Source: Pelecanus crispus (taxonomy: Eukaryota > Chordata > Aves > Pelecaniformes > Pelecanidae). Taken from it: 64,000 nt of DNA. The position numbers were made by a program, and so were the translations under genes. Location of the stretch: the NCBI RefSeq assembly GCF_030463565.1, contig NC_134643.1, forward strand, positions 1,560,001-1,624,000. The letters are read 5' to 3'. The notes below the pieces were generated by a model. The model worked only from the letters and a program-made list of their open reading frames with translations, was not told where the DNA came from and did not search any database. Below are positions 31,576 through 43,766 of this stretch, one piece after another (position 1 is the stretch's first letter; each line of letters starts with the position of its first letter).

Positions 31576-34437
31576 TTGAAGGGGGAAGGGGATATACACG
31601 GACCCGCTAGTGAGGGGCCCAGGGGCAGCACGACAACGTTGGGGGCAAAATTGATAGCCCAGCTTAAGTGCATCTACACCAATGCACGTAGCATGGGCAA
31701 CAAACAGGAGGAGCTGGAAGCCCTTGTGCAGCAGGATGGCTATGACATAGTCGCCATCACGGAAATGTGGTGGGACGACTCTCATGACTGGAGTGCTGCA
31801 CTGGAGGGCTATCAGCTCTTCAGAAGGGATAGGCAGGGAAGGAAAGGCGGTGGGGTGGCTCTGTATGTTAGGGAGTGTTTCGACTGCATAGAGCTCGACA
31901 GTGGTGATGACAAGGTGGAATGCTTATGGGTAAGGATGAGGGGGAAGGCCGGAAAGGCGGATGTCCTGTTGGGAGTCTGCTATAGACCACCCAACCAGGA
32001 TGTAGAGGTAGATGAGGCATTCTATAAACGGCTGGCAGAAGTCCCACAATCGCTAGCCCTTGTTCTTGTGGGGGACTTCAACTTGCCGGACATCTGCTGG
32101 AAATACCACACAGCAGAGAGGCAGCAGTCTTGGAAGTTCCTAGAGTATGTGGGGGATAACTTTCTAATGCAGCTGGTAAGCGAGCCTACCAGGGGAGGTG
32201 CCCCGCTTGACCTGCTGTTTACCAACAGAGAAGGGCTTGTGGGAAATGTCGAGGTTGGAGGCCGTCTCAGGCTTAGCGACCACGACATGATAAAGTTCTC
32301 AATTTTGGGTGATGCTAAGCAGAGGGGCAGCAAAACTATTACCATGGACTTCCGGAGGGCAGACTTTGGCCTCTTCAGGACCCTGGTTGGGAAAGTCCCT
32401 TGGGAGGCGGTCCTGAAGGGCAAAGGGGTCCAGGAAGGCTGGGCCCTCTTCAAGAAGGAAGTCTTAAGGGCGCAGGAGTGGGTGTCCCCATGTGCCGTAA
32501 GACCAACCGGCGGGGAAATCGACCGGCCTGGCTGAATAGGGAGCTTTTGCGGGGACTCAGGGAAAAAAGGAGAGTCTACCACCTTTGGAAGAAGGGGCGG
32601 GCAACTCAGGAGGAGTACAGGGATCTTGTTAGGTCCTGCAGGGAGGAAATTAGAAAAGCAAAAGCCCAGCTAGAACTCAATCTGGCCAGTGCTGTAAAAG
32701 ACAATAAAAAATGCTTTTATAAGTACATTAGCAATAAAAGGAGAGCCAAGGAGGATCTCCATTCTTTGCTGGATGTGGGGGGGGAACATTGTCACCGAGG
32801 ACAAGGAAAAGGCTGAGGTACTTAATGCCTTCTTTGCCTCTGTGTTTAACAGCCAGACCGGTCATCCCCAGGGTACTCAGGCCCCTGAGCTAGAGGATAG
32901 GGATGGGGACCAGAATGGAGTCCACATAGTCCAGGAGGAAGCAGTTAATGACCTGCTATGCCACCTGGATGCTCACAAGTCTATGGGGCCAGATGGGATC
33001 CACCCGAGAGTACTGAGGGAGCTGGCGGAGGAGCTCGCCAAGCCACTCTCCATCATCTATCAGCAGTCCTGGTTAACAGGGGAGGTCCCTGATGACTGGA
33101 GGCTTGCCAATGTGACGCCCATCTACAAGAAGGGCCGGAAGGAGGACCCGGGGAACTACAGGCCTGTCAGCCTGACCTCGGTGCCGGGGAAGATTATGGA
33201 GAGGTTCATCTTGAGCGAACTCCACAGGCAAGTACAGGTCAACCAGGGGATCAGACCCAGCCAGCATGGGTTCACGAAAGGCAGGTCCTGCTTGACCAAC
33301 CTGATCTCCTTCTATGACCTGGTGACCCGCCTGGTAGATGATGGAAAGGCTGTGGATGTCATTTACCTGGACTTTAGCAAAGCTTTTGACACCATCTCGC
33401 ATAATATCCTCCTCAGGAAGCTGGCAGCTCACGGCTTGGACAGGCATACTCTTCGCTGGGTAAAGAACTGGTTGGGTGGCCGAGCCCAGAGAGTTGTGGT
33501 AAATGGTGTTAAGTCCAGTTGGCAGCCAGTCACGAGCGGTGTTCCCCAGGGCTCTGTTTTAGGGCCAGTCTTGTTCAATATCTTTATCAATGATCTGGAT
33601 GAGGGGATCGAGTGTGCCCTCAGTAAGTTTGCAGACAACACCAAATTGGGTGGGAGTGTCGATCTGCTGGAGGGTAGGATGGCCCTGCAGAGGGACCTGG
33701 ACAGGCTGGATCGATGGGCCGTGGCCAACTGTGTGAGGTTCAACAAGGCCAAGTGCCAGGTCCTGCACTTCGGTCACAACAACCCCATGCAACACTCCAG
33801 GCTTGGGGAGGAGTGGCTGGAAAGGTGCCTGGCCGAAAAGGATCTGGGGGTGTTGGTAGATAGCCGGCTGAACATGAGCCAGCAGTGTGCCCAGGTGGCC
33901 AAGAAGGCCAGCAGCATCCTGGCCTGTATCAGGAATGCTGTGGCCAGCAGGAGCAGGGAGGTGATTGTCCCCCTGTACTCGGCACTGGTGAGGCCGCACC
34001 TGGAATAGTGTGTCCAGTTTTGGGCCCCTCAATAAAAGAAAGACATTGAGGTGCTGGAGCGTGTTCAGAGACGGGCAACAAGGCTGGTGACGGGTCTGGA
34101 GAACAAGTCTTATGAGGAGCGGCTGAGGGAACTGGGGTTGTTTAGCCTGGAGAAGAGGAGGCTGAGGGGAGACCTTATCGCTCTCTACAACTACCTGAAA
34201 GGAGGTAGTAGTGAGGTGGGTGTTGGTCTCTTCTCCCAAGTAGCTAGCGATAGGACGAGAGGAAATGGGCTCAGGCTTTGCCAGGGGAGGTTTAGGCTGG
34301 AAATTAGGAAAAATTTCTTTACGGAAAGGGTGGTCAAGAATTGGAACAGGCTGCCCAGAGAGGTGGTGGAGTCACCATCCCTGGAAGTGTTCAAAAAACA
34401 GGTAGATGTGGCACTTTGGGATATGGTTTAGTCTAGT
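31576..34437 (+). pseudogene. CR1 ORF2 (APE endonuclease and reverse transcriptase), broken
   Basis: The endonuclease (31.67-32.3 kb) keeps YTNARSMGNKQEEL, ITEMWW, GDFNLPDICW and SDHDM. A frame change near 32.48 kb and another in a G8 run near 32.78 kb disrupt it. The RT part (32.77-34.0 kb) has [36 protein letters not shown] and FADN, where the second catalytic Asp is Asn (AAC at 33637-33639). Stops at 34006-34008 and 34033-34035 separate the C-terminal segment ([18 protein letters not shown] to LWDMV). Confidence 0.9.
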
Positions 34438-34548
34438 CTACCCTTGATTGGTTTAGGTGGGCTTGGTAGTGTAGGTTAATGGTTGGACTGGATGATCTTA
34501 AAGGTCTTTTCCAACCTAGACGATTCTATGATTCTATGATTCTATGAT

Positions 34549-37500
34549 TTTACACAAAAATCTGTGTAAAAATTAGGTTATTTGGAGGAATGATTGTGCC
34601 AAGTCTTAAAGCAGAGAAGAAAAGTACTATAGCTAACAATTTACTGCCATCATATGAGGAAAAAAGTAGACACTGTGGTCCTTAGCTTTCAGAATGAACA
34701 GCACATTGAGCTGTAAACTTTCTATAAGGTCCCTGCAAAGGCTACACTTGGGTAAGGCTGCATTGCATGAGGGAGGCAGCTGAAGGCAGGCTGGAAACCC
34801 TTGTGCCTGGTTGGAGCTGTGGGCTGACCCGCTGAATGAATCTCAGCCCTTGGTGCCATGCAGGCTGACAGTCCCTTCTCCTCGGCCAACAGCCCTGCCT
34901 GAGGGGCCACACTGAAAAGGCAGGCTGGGCTTCACAGTACTTTCTTAAGTAAGTATTATGACAGAGCCTGCAAACCATAATCTTTCTCTACCAAGTTTTA
35001 TCAGTCCAGCACAGGGAATCCTGGATCTAACCTCCCCCAGGCCATGAAACCAGGAGTTCGGCTTTTGTCGAAGAAGCATGTGTTAATATTGTGCAGGTAA
35101 GCACTTAGGCCATGCTGTTATCGATGTATCAAGCACACAAGTGATAAAACCACAAGTATTTGTTATGACAGGATTTGTGCTTATTGCTGTGGAATTAAAC
35201 TGAGAATGTTTCCTTAATGTGATTTGTAAAAGGTGTTTTTCAAAGAAATAGCCTTAGTAAACCCGCTCACCTTTTTAAATATGCTTTTGTTCAAAATAAA
35301 CCAGAGCAACTTTTAAAGTGCAGACATTTACTTAAGTTTTTTTCTTCCTGCACCTTAATTTAAATGCTTCCTTTGCTGTTTTTTCTTCTAAAGGCCAAAA
35401 ACATCCCCACAAACCAATCCATAAACTTAACCTCTGATCCCTGCCCATCGCCACTCTCTCTCTGTTGAGGAAAGGCCTTCTGTCTGCCATACTTCGGATG
35501 TTCTGTTCTGATGTATCCATAGAAATCTAAAAAAAGAAAAACAGAATTAGGGGCTGTAGATGTCTTCGCAGTGTTTGTACTTGTTTAAAAAATAAAGTTA
35601 TTTAAAAATAAATAAAGCCTCTCCAAGCAGTAAGGCATGAAAAACAGAGGGCATACAATCTATAATGGAAGCATGGTGCTGTCTTTAGGGATCCCAGAAC
35701 TGGGAAAGCTCTGTAGCTCCGGACAAGTCATTTCAGCATCCGTGCTTTACCACGTTCTGAAAAATGGTACCTAGCATTTCCCTATGTTCCCCAGAGCCTA
35801 CTGGTAGTACATAAACTAAAGAGTAAATAAACACAAATAAATTAACAAACCCCAAGTAGAGATGGCAGACATCTGAAGGGTCTGTTAAATATTGAAGTAG
35901 CAGAAATGCAGTATAGATACTGCTATTTTCAGCATGTACTAGGGTCCAGAGCCCAAGACTAGCTGGAAAGTGCAGGATTTGCTCTGTGATGTTTTATCTT
36001 GTATTTTCCTACCAAATGTGCAATTTCCCCCTCAGGCCAAGGTCCTGGGAATTTAGCTGTACATCTGCGTGGTATCACGTATCCTGACACAAGGGACACT
36101 TCTCCAGCACTGTTGGTTCCTTTTTTTCCTTCCTTCACATGGTGACCCCACACTGAAAGAGACTGGAGTGGGTTTTTTCTGATTAACCATATTACACCCC
36201 TCGCTTTATGATTCCTCCGGTATTCTCTGGTTTAGAGTGATTTAGAAAACAATCTAATTCCCCCACAACTAAGTGTGCATGCAAAGGAAGGACTGTCAAT
36301 GCATCCAAACCCTTTTAGTCTTTAATGAACTATGGTCATGAAGGTAAGTGTTTCTCCAAGGGGACAAGGAAACGAATGAATTATTAAAGAATCAGAAACT
36401 CAGAAAAGCCCTGGGTATTTGGCTCAAAACTTCTCCCACCCCCCCAGGTGTCTCTTTCCCAAAATGTTTATGTTGAAAAAAAAAAAAAAAAAAAACACCA
36501 AACAGTACATACACAATGTACATTTTTCTACATCATATATTTAAATTGTGCTTCATATAAGGTTTCCACGGCTTTTCAGTGCCTTCTGTTTTTACTGAGG
36601 TAGAGAATAGAAATACAAATTCTTACCTGAATGTCTGTGTGTTAGAGGATGGTATAAACTGTTATCTTTGCATACTATTTATTTCCAGTACCACAAGTTA
36701 TAGGTCCTAGAGATATGCCTCTGTACAGAAAGAACCTCTGTGTAAAAAAGTAACTAGGGAAAGTTACATCTTTTAACTTAAATGTTTGTATCTCATCCCA
36801 AATTTGTCACAAAGACTACTTCTAGTGAGATGCGCTGTTGTCTAGTGAGGGTATCTTCTGGAGTCAGAAAACGTGGGGTTTAGTTCACGCTGATAAAAAC
36901 CGCTGGCCTCACTATAGACTGCACAGCGTTCTGCGGAGCAGCTGCGGGGCTGAAATGCCAGTTTAGCAGGAATAGAGGGAATGTCTATTTTAATAAGTTT
37001 ATACCACTTACAAACAGATGCGGGTAACTCAAACAGCGTAATACTATCAAGACTTTCCCTCGAGGTGTTTGAGCAGGGTATTAACTGAGGGCCCTCTAGA
37101 AAATTGCCTTAGCAGTACTTCAGACAGTCCCAGATGCTACTTCTCTAGCAGCACTAGAAAAGACTCCATCCTCCTGTTGCACTTCTCAAGCTGCAAACAG
37201 GTAGCAGTTTAAAACTTCTTTGCTTCACAGTGAGGATTTTCTTCTCCTTAAAAAAAAAAATCTCAAAAGAGCTAGGAGGCAGCAATTACAGAATAACAAT
37301 TTTGATGTATAGCAAGAAAGTTTCAGAACAAAATTTTGGATGGTTTCTGCACAGCTGAAGGAAACACATCTGTTATCTTATGCCAGACATGACTGTTGAT
37401 TCCAGGAATGCTCAAGTGTTCTCAGTTTCTGTTGTAAATGCAGAGATGCAGAGGGTTGGTTTTTGGGGGTTTGTTTTTTTTTTTTTCAGCCTACAGGTGG

Positions 37501-40500
37501 TTGCTGAAAGTTTTGCTGTCAGTACGTCATTTGTTCAGTACCTCAGTACAGATTCTTCTATTTTTAGCCTTGTTTCCTAGGGATATAAGGCACATGCAAT
37601 TACGCTATAAGTTTCTCAGTCCTCCATAAGCAACTTTCAAACTGGTTAGCTAATTTCATGCAAATATGAGTGAGGGATGAAAGGCCTCAAAGATATTAAG
37701 ATCCTTTCAGAGTTGTGAAAGTTGGCAGCTAGGTAGGGAGCGACCCTATTAACTCCCCAACCGAGGCAAAGTCGGGGGGGATTCAGCCTCGATCCGTTCA
37801 GTCCGGCAGAAAGCAGCGGGCCGGTTAGCACCCATGCGACGGCTGGCGGATCTGCGTGTGCCTGGCAGATGCTGGGGCGAGTCTGCAGCTGCCTCGTGCG
37901 CTGGGGTTGGGGGAAAGAGGAACCCTGTCCTGCAGGACATGGGGAAGGCTTACGGTTGGCACTGGGAAAAGACAAGGGGAAGGCAGGCTGAGCTGTAGAG
38001 CACTGCAGGGAAAGGAAGTGAATCTGTGTGACACTGGCTTTTCATTAATTCCACAGTTTATGGAACAACTTGTTGGAAAAAAGGTATCAATTTGGTGAAG
38101 TAAGGAACGTAAGACAGTATGTTTCCCCACACACACTTCTCAGTAGTCATTTGATTCTCAATTTGGCTGTGGTCCCCTGGCTGTGCACATACATTTTCTT
38201 CTCTCTCTGTGAAAAAGACCATAACCTAATATCCCTCCTTTCTCTTATGTGAATATTTCCATAAAAATAATGATACTGAGATGTGCTGGCCTGACAGCTG
38301 CCAGAGCTAAAGCGCTCTTTATTTACCTAGTTGTAACTACAGCAGTGACTTTATGAGGCCAGGTTTATTATACTCTTAGTTTGCAGAAACTTCCCTTAAT
38401 TATTTATCAAAAGCCTTGCATGTGTAAACAGTAGCTTGTTTTGTAGCCAGGTCCGAGCATCTTTACAAAATACAACAGTTGACTGCACAGGCTGATTTTT
38501 GTCTCCTCGATCTAATATTTCAGCCATGCTTGTCACTACTGTTACTTCTTTTTAGCCTCAGTAGTTAGTATAATGTGGTCTCTTGCCCATTGTTTCTGCT
38601 AAAAGTAAGGATAACAAGTATAATTCTGATTGTTTCTTTTATGCCATGTGGTTTGTTAATAAAAATTACACAAAATAATTCTTTCCCTAAACACAGTAAA
38701 AATAATTTTTTTTTTCATTATTTCTTTCATTATCCATCCCAAGACTCATTCAAAAGAGCTTTACTTAGAAAAATCTGCAGACCTTCTTTCTGAGCTACAC
38801 TACCGAGCCTTTCCCCATCCTTCTCCAATTCTTTCACTTCTTTTCGCTGTCTTTTTTGGCTCCTTCTGATCAGGTACCAGGATTCCTCTGAGATTTTCCT
38901 CAGCAGCGAATGTTCCTCTGGCAGGGCTATTTTAATCTGAAATAGCTAACTGATTCAGCTGCCCATGGCCTCTTAGAGACAGCAAAGGGAGAGAAACGAG
39001 CAGCACAAGGAAGAACGGGAGATGCTTTGGTAAACTTCACCACTGAAAACAAGACTCAAACCACAGACATGCCTAGAACAACCAAAGACCAAGGCCCTGC
39101 GCCTTTTCAAATGGCAAGGAACCTCTTCACTCTACAATTCGTTTTCTATGCTGCCCTGACAAGCTTCGTCTGTGAGACAGGGTAACAGTATCCCTTGTTT
39201 TCCTTCACTGCTAAATACAAAGCAGTTCAGCTGCTCCATCATTTCGTCTGAGTAGAAGAGAGACAACATGCTCATTAGCCTCAGTGAAGCTTGATACTCC
39301 CCACTGATCAGGAAGCAATTCCCTCCGAACAGCACGTTCTCCTGCATCCCACTCATGGCAACAGAGAACAGTCACGAGAGCAAAAAGGCTGGTATTTTCT
39401 AGAGAAAACACAATATCCATGATAAGTAAAAGAATCTGAGATGTATGTTTTCGACACTGAATGTCTTATCGCTTGTTCTTGAGGATACCTAACATGTCCA
39501 GATTACAACAGAGAAGTTTTTTCCACTGGATTGAGAAAGAGGTCTGCATCGTATTCACGGTAATGGCATTCAGCTGGTCAGGCACTCAAGCACATTACTT
39601 TGGAAAGATAAAATGGTGTTTCCCATTAACTCAATCCCTTTCTGCTCAAGGCAAATAAGTCTAATGGTTTCCACTCTGTGTTTCAAAATTGCTTTTCAAA
39701 ACATCCTCCTCAGCAGCATCCCGCTCTCCACCGACACCCACGCTCAGCCACGATGTCAGGTGATGACCCAGCTGATATTGTTTCCAAAGTTTCCTGGTCT
39801 CATTTCTCCATCCAGTCTGCACTCCTGGCTCAACTTTCCCTCTTGATAAAAGAGATCATCATTAGACATGTACTTCGCCAAGGTACTTCGCCTTTGCTTT
39901 CTCTATTCCTGTGCTCCTCTAGTCATTACCTGGTGCATTTTGCTGTTGCACTCATTTCTGTCATTTAGCCTTCTTTTGAAATCTAATCTACACATAGTGA
40001 TAATTATTTCCCTTCAAACGTTTCCTCCTGACCACCTCCTTCCCTTCTTTCACTGATAACTTTATTTCTCTTCATGTTTTGTTGGGCTCCTGTTTTCTTT
40101 GTTGTTCTCATCTCTCCTTTTGTTCTAATTTCTGGGAGTTCTTCTGATCATGCTTCATTAAACGGCATTTTACTCTACTCAGTCACTGGTCTGGCTCATT
40201 CTCTATATCCACTTCCATTTTCATGCTGAAATACTGTCCCTACAAACATTTCCGCCACTACAGAGTTGTTCTGTCCCCCTTCAGTACCTCTACATTTGTA
40301 GCCAAATACGTTCACTCTTCTATTAGTATTTAAAAAAGCTCCTTTGCAGAATCCACATGCAGTTTCTAACCACATCACTTCACAGCGTCCAGTGCAACAT
40401 CTGAATGCTTGTTAATTGTTATAATTCCGTGAGATGGAAATAACAACCTCTGTAGCTGCCAGGAAGAGCAGGAAAGATGGTTGGATATTTTTGTGAATCA

Positions 40501-41546
40501 GATTTACAATCCTCTACACACAGTCCCTTCCAATACTGCTTTATTTAAATGTCTGTACATAGCAGGCTATAGTATGTACAAACTTCATACCAGGGGAGAA
40601 AACAAAGGCTGGACAGCTGTTATATCCAACAGGCAAATTAAAAAGTAAAGGCATCTCTATTCCCAAAATTGCTTTTTAAAAAAAGAAATCACACGTTGGT
40701 CTTCAGTACTTACCACTGTGTTAAAATGATGAGCCTCACTGATATTTGAAACTTAATTTATAGCCTCCAGCTCCCAAAATTAAGAGAATTCTTGTTTTTG
40801 TTAAAATTAATTGTTCTGAAACAAAGCTGCCTTCCTACAGGTTCATGTCCCACTGCCCTGCGATACCGCTCTGTCCTCCCTGCTGCAATGATGGCACGTG
40901 CCCCTGCCAAACAGCCCAGTGACGGGCTGAGCTGGGCTCACATTTCCTCAGCAGAGACATTAATAGTGCCTCTCTCCCACACTCTGTGCAGCTGATGATT
41001 TTGATGAAATGTGTAGGGAATTCATGTATTCAAACCCTTACTTCTTTGTCAATATTGGTTGGAATCAGCCAACCGTCTCAGAAGTTATTGCAGAGGGGCT
41101 GATGGGCAATCCATGTGCCAGTGCAAGCCCCATTTCCTTAGGAAATCTCACTAAAATCAAAATGCCTCCAAGCTCCTACCCGTCAAGATTTGGAAGAAAA
41201 GCTTTAAAAGATGATAAAGTGCATCCTATGGGCTTACGTACCAGAGAGCATATTTAGAGAGGTTAATGTTTGAGATAAAAATAAATCCATGATCTAGGCA
41301 GACTCACTGATGTGTTGGGGTTTGGCAATAGTATAATTATGAGCTATTTTTTTCTATGAGGCGATTCAGCTCCTACTGATATTTTTCATTTGTGTTTTTT
41401 GATTTTCAGCACTTTGCAAGTGAAAGCCTGGTGCTGAGGGACGTGGAAAAGACACCCGTCTCCCATCCTTTCTCCTAAGTTTGGAAAAAAAAAGGGTATT
41501 TATGAGCATTAGTACCCTGGCTGTGAAAAAAACATTGTATCTAAAA
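34549..41546. other. STRIP2-SMKR1 interval, no recognisable gene
   Basis: AT-rich sequence with homopolymer runs (A-run at about 36476-36495) and no CR1, tRNA or coding exon that I can identify. AATAAA hexamers near 35.3 and 35.6 kb might terminate a long STRIP2 3' UTR. Short open frames show no family motifs. Confidence 0.5.
35591..35616 (+). terminator. Candidate distal poly(A) signals
   Basis: AATAAA at 35591-35596 and 35611-35616 (another at 35295-35300) in AT-rich sequence 5.7 kb after the STRIP2 stop. STRIP2 could use them if its 3' UTR reads through the CR1. Chance occurrence in AT-rich DNA is equally likely. Confidence 0.2.
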
Positions 41547-41716
41547 AATCATAGAATCATAGAATAGAATCATAGAATCGTTTAGGTTGGAAAAGACCTT
41601 TAAGATCATCCAGTCCAACCATTAACCTACACTACCAAGTCTACTCTAAGCCAATCAAGGGTAGACTGGACTAAACCATGTCCCGAAGTGCCACATCTAC
41701 CCGTTTTTTGAACACA
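41547..41716 (-). mobile_element. CR1 LINE 3' end
   Basis: In + orientation starts with tail octamers (AATCATAGAATCATAGAATA) and GTTTAGGTTGGAAAAGACC, then GGGTAGACTGGACTAAACCA and CCACATCTACCCGTTTTTTG. It is nearly the exact complement of the last part of the copy at 20.16-20.87 kb, so both belong to the same young group. Confidence 0.92.
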
Positions 41717-42427
41717 AAGGTGCAGGGCACTGAAATGAACCCTTCAGCTGCCTCCTCCTCCCTCCGACCCCTCCACCTCCATCACTTCCCTTGGTCTCAG
41801 ACCTCAACTTCACTTCAACCACAGCACAGGGATTTCTTGAAAACATCCGAACTCTGTTACGTGTAGTTTTCGGTGCCCGCTGTGCGAAACTGCGGCTCTC
41901 AAAGGAGCCAAAAGCAGAGGCTGTTTTTAAAAACGTTTCTGCGGTAAAGGGTCAGCGGGGGAAACACAGACACATTCCCCCGCCACGTTCACACTGCAGT
42001 ATCGCAGAGGATGAAGGTGTGGGCCGCGCCTCCCCCAGCACAGGCAGGAAACCGAGGCATAACATCTCCCAAAACAAGGCTTTTTGCCCACAAAAACGTG
42101 ACCAGTAACGTAACAGTCTACCGAACGCCAGTCTTTCCCATAACCTTTGAAGAAGCACAACTTCCTTCCCTCCTCCTCCCAGCTGTAAGTTGTTGTGGTA
42201 CTTTTTTTTTTTTTTTTTTTCTTTTTTCCCCTCCCCATGACCTTTCGCTAGGACTTTTGGCTGAGGGTGGTGTAGGCCCCTTTGTGCTTTGTTTCTCGCC
42301 GGGTTCCCTCCGAGGGCGGGACGGCGGCGGCGACTCCCCTCAGCCCCGGAAAAAGCTTTTCCCGCCCTTTTCCTGAGGCGGCCGTTGCCACCGTCGCTGG
42401 CCGCTCCCGCCTGTTCCCGCCCTGCGC

Positions 42428-42439
42428 TGCGCATGCGTA
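42428..42439. promoter_or_regulatory. NRF1-like binding palindrome
   Basis: TGCGCATGCGTA differs from the ideal NRF1 palindrome TGCGCATGCGCA at one base. It lies 21 bp before the X-box in the SMKR1 CpG island. Confidence 0.55.
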
Positions 42440-42459
42440 GGCTGGGGGAGCCGGCGCTG

Positions 42460-42473
42460 GGTGCCATGGCAAC
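42460..42473. promoter_or_regulatory. X-box-like RFX motif
   Basis: GGTGCCATGGCAAC matches the RFX palindrome GTTGCCATGGCAAC at 13 of 14 positions. X-boxes near start sites are typical of genes for cilia and flagella. Confidence 0.6.
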
Positions 42474-43216
42474 GCGGCGCGGGTGGTGAAGGAGGGGAGG
42501 CCGCGCCCGGCGGCGGCGGCCGGGAGGGGAGGTTACGGCCGCGACTGCTGCCGCTACCGGTACCGGACCCGTTCAGTCCTCGGGGCCCGCCGCAGGCAGA
42601 GCGGGGGCTCGGGTGGGCTGCGCTTAAGCCTTGTGTTGTTATTTCTAGAGCGCTGTGTCTCTGCGGAACGGGCGCCCCTCACCCGCTGAGGGGGAAAGCT
42701 GTGGAGAACTCGTTGTCTTTTCACGCGGGGAGGGGTGCGGGGGAAGCTCTCCACAGCTTTGTTTCTTCAGCCCGTGTTGTGGAGCAGGGAGGTAAGGGTC
42801 TGCCTGTGCTACGCGGGGCGTCCTGCGAGCAGGGACGGGGCTTGGTGGGTGAGGTGGGCCTGGAGCAGTCCGGCAGCGCTGCCATGAAGCTCAGGGCTCG
42901 GCAAGTGCCTTTTCCAGGGCGCTGGCACCGAGCTGAGGTTCAGGCTCTCCTTTTTTTCCCTGTCTAGTCTTGCGTTGTTAGAGGAAAATCTCAAGGGCTT
43001 TGCTGAGAAGCTCAGAGTCCTGGAATCTGGCAGTTAGTAGATGACTTCACAGGTGATTCTCTGCAAAGAAATGCTTTTAGGTATGACACACCTTGACCTG
43101 TTTTTGCAAGGGCCTAACTTTAACTATTTTTTTCTTTTTCCCCTTTAAAGTTTAGGGGGGAAATGATACCAGTGTTTTGCACAGCATGTAACCCGCTGCG
43201 TGATTGTGTGTTGCAG

Positions 43217-43274
43217 GATCCATCTCCAGGGCTTGATGTGGAGTCCCTCCGCTCAGTAAAAGGACGTAGCCATG
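43217..43274 (+). CDS. SMKR1: SMKR1 exon 2, containing only the initiator codon
   Basis: A 58-nt candidate exon after acceptor TGTTGCAG (43209-43216), ending GTAGCCATG directly followed by donor GTAATA. Splicing ATG (43272-43274) to exon 3 at 46340 gives a protein beginning [14 protein letters not shown], which aligns in length and composition with the Lys/Gly-rich N-terminus of SMKR1 in mammals. The 5' part is untranslated and holds a seven-codon upstream frame. Transcript data are needed to confirm it. Confidence 0.6.
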
Positions 43275-43766
43275 GTAATACAGGTTTGACTCCTCTGAAG
43301 AGTATTGATACCGCTTTTTAAGGAAATGGAGTTAATATTCAAAAGGTTCCATCCCAAGGCTGCAGGACATAAACTGACCCAAATTTACTTTGTGTGCAAG
43401 TACGCACCTGATTCTGATTTTTAGCTTTTCTTCTTGTTCTTGGCTACAGGCTGTGAAATTTTGCCCACATCCTATAAAGCCTCAAATCTTATTGCTTGGG
43501 GGTGAATGAAAGTGCTGCACAAACATGGATTTCCCAGTACGTTTGAAGAGCGTTCAGATGTCACGCTGGGCTGTAGTTCAAAAACTCACAAGAGATCAGG
43601 GTAGGAAGTCTGATCTGTGTGAATGCTGCCTCTACACACCAAAGAAGAGCTGCGCTCTGTTTGGCATCACACATCCTTTGGTTGCCTGATAAATCCGTAA
43701 GAAATCCCAGGGTTTTCAGCTGGTACACCAAGCGTTGCCTTTGGCACTGCTGTCTGTGTACGTACA

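Larger units (their letters stand above)
30850..34548 (+). mobile_element. Long CR1 LINE (about 3.7 kb), slightly 5'-truncated
   Basis: This copy spans most of ORF1, all of ORF2 and the 3' UTR, and ends in CR1 tail octamers (CGATTCTATGATTCTATGAT). The exact 5' boundary is uncertain; ORF1-like sequence can be followed from about 30850. Full-length CR1 is about 4.5 kb, so the 5' UTR and start of ORF1 are missing. It is not autonomous: ORF2 has frameshifts and stops. Confidence 0.93.
42290..42860 (+). promoter_or_regulatory. SMKR1: CpG island, SMKR1 promoter and non-coding exon 1
   Basis: A sharp GC/CpG-rich block in AT-rich surroundings. It contains an NRF1-like palindrome (42428-42439), an RFX X-box-like palindrome (42460-42473) and a good splice donor after 42791 (GGGAG/GTAAGG), which would end an untranslated first exon. 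Transcription start is probably within about 42480-42600 but is not fixed. Confidence 0.65.
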
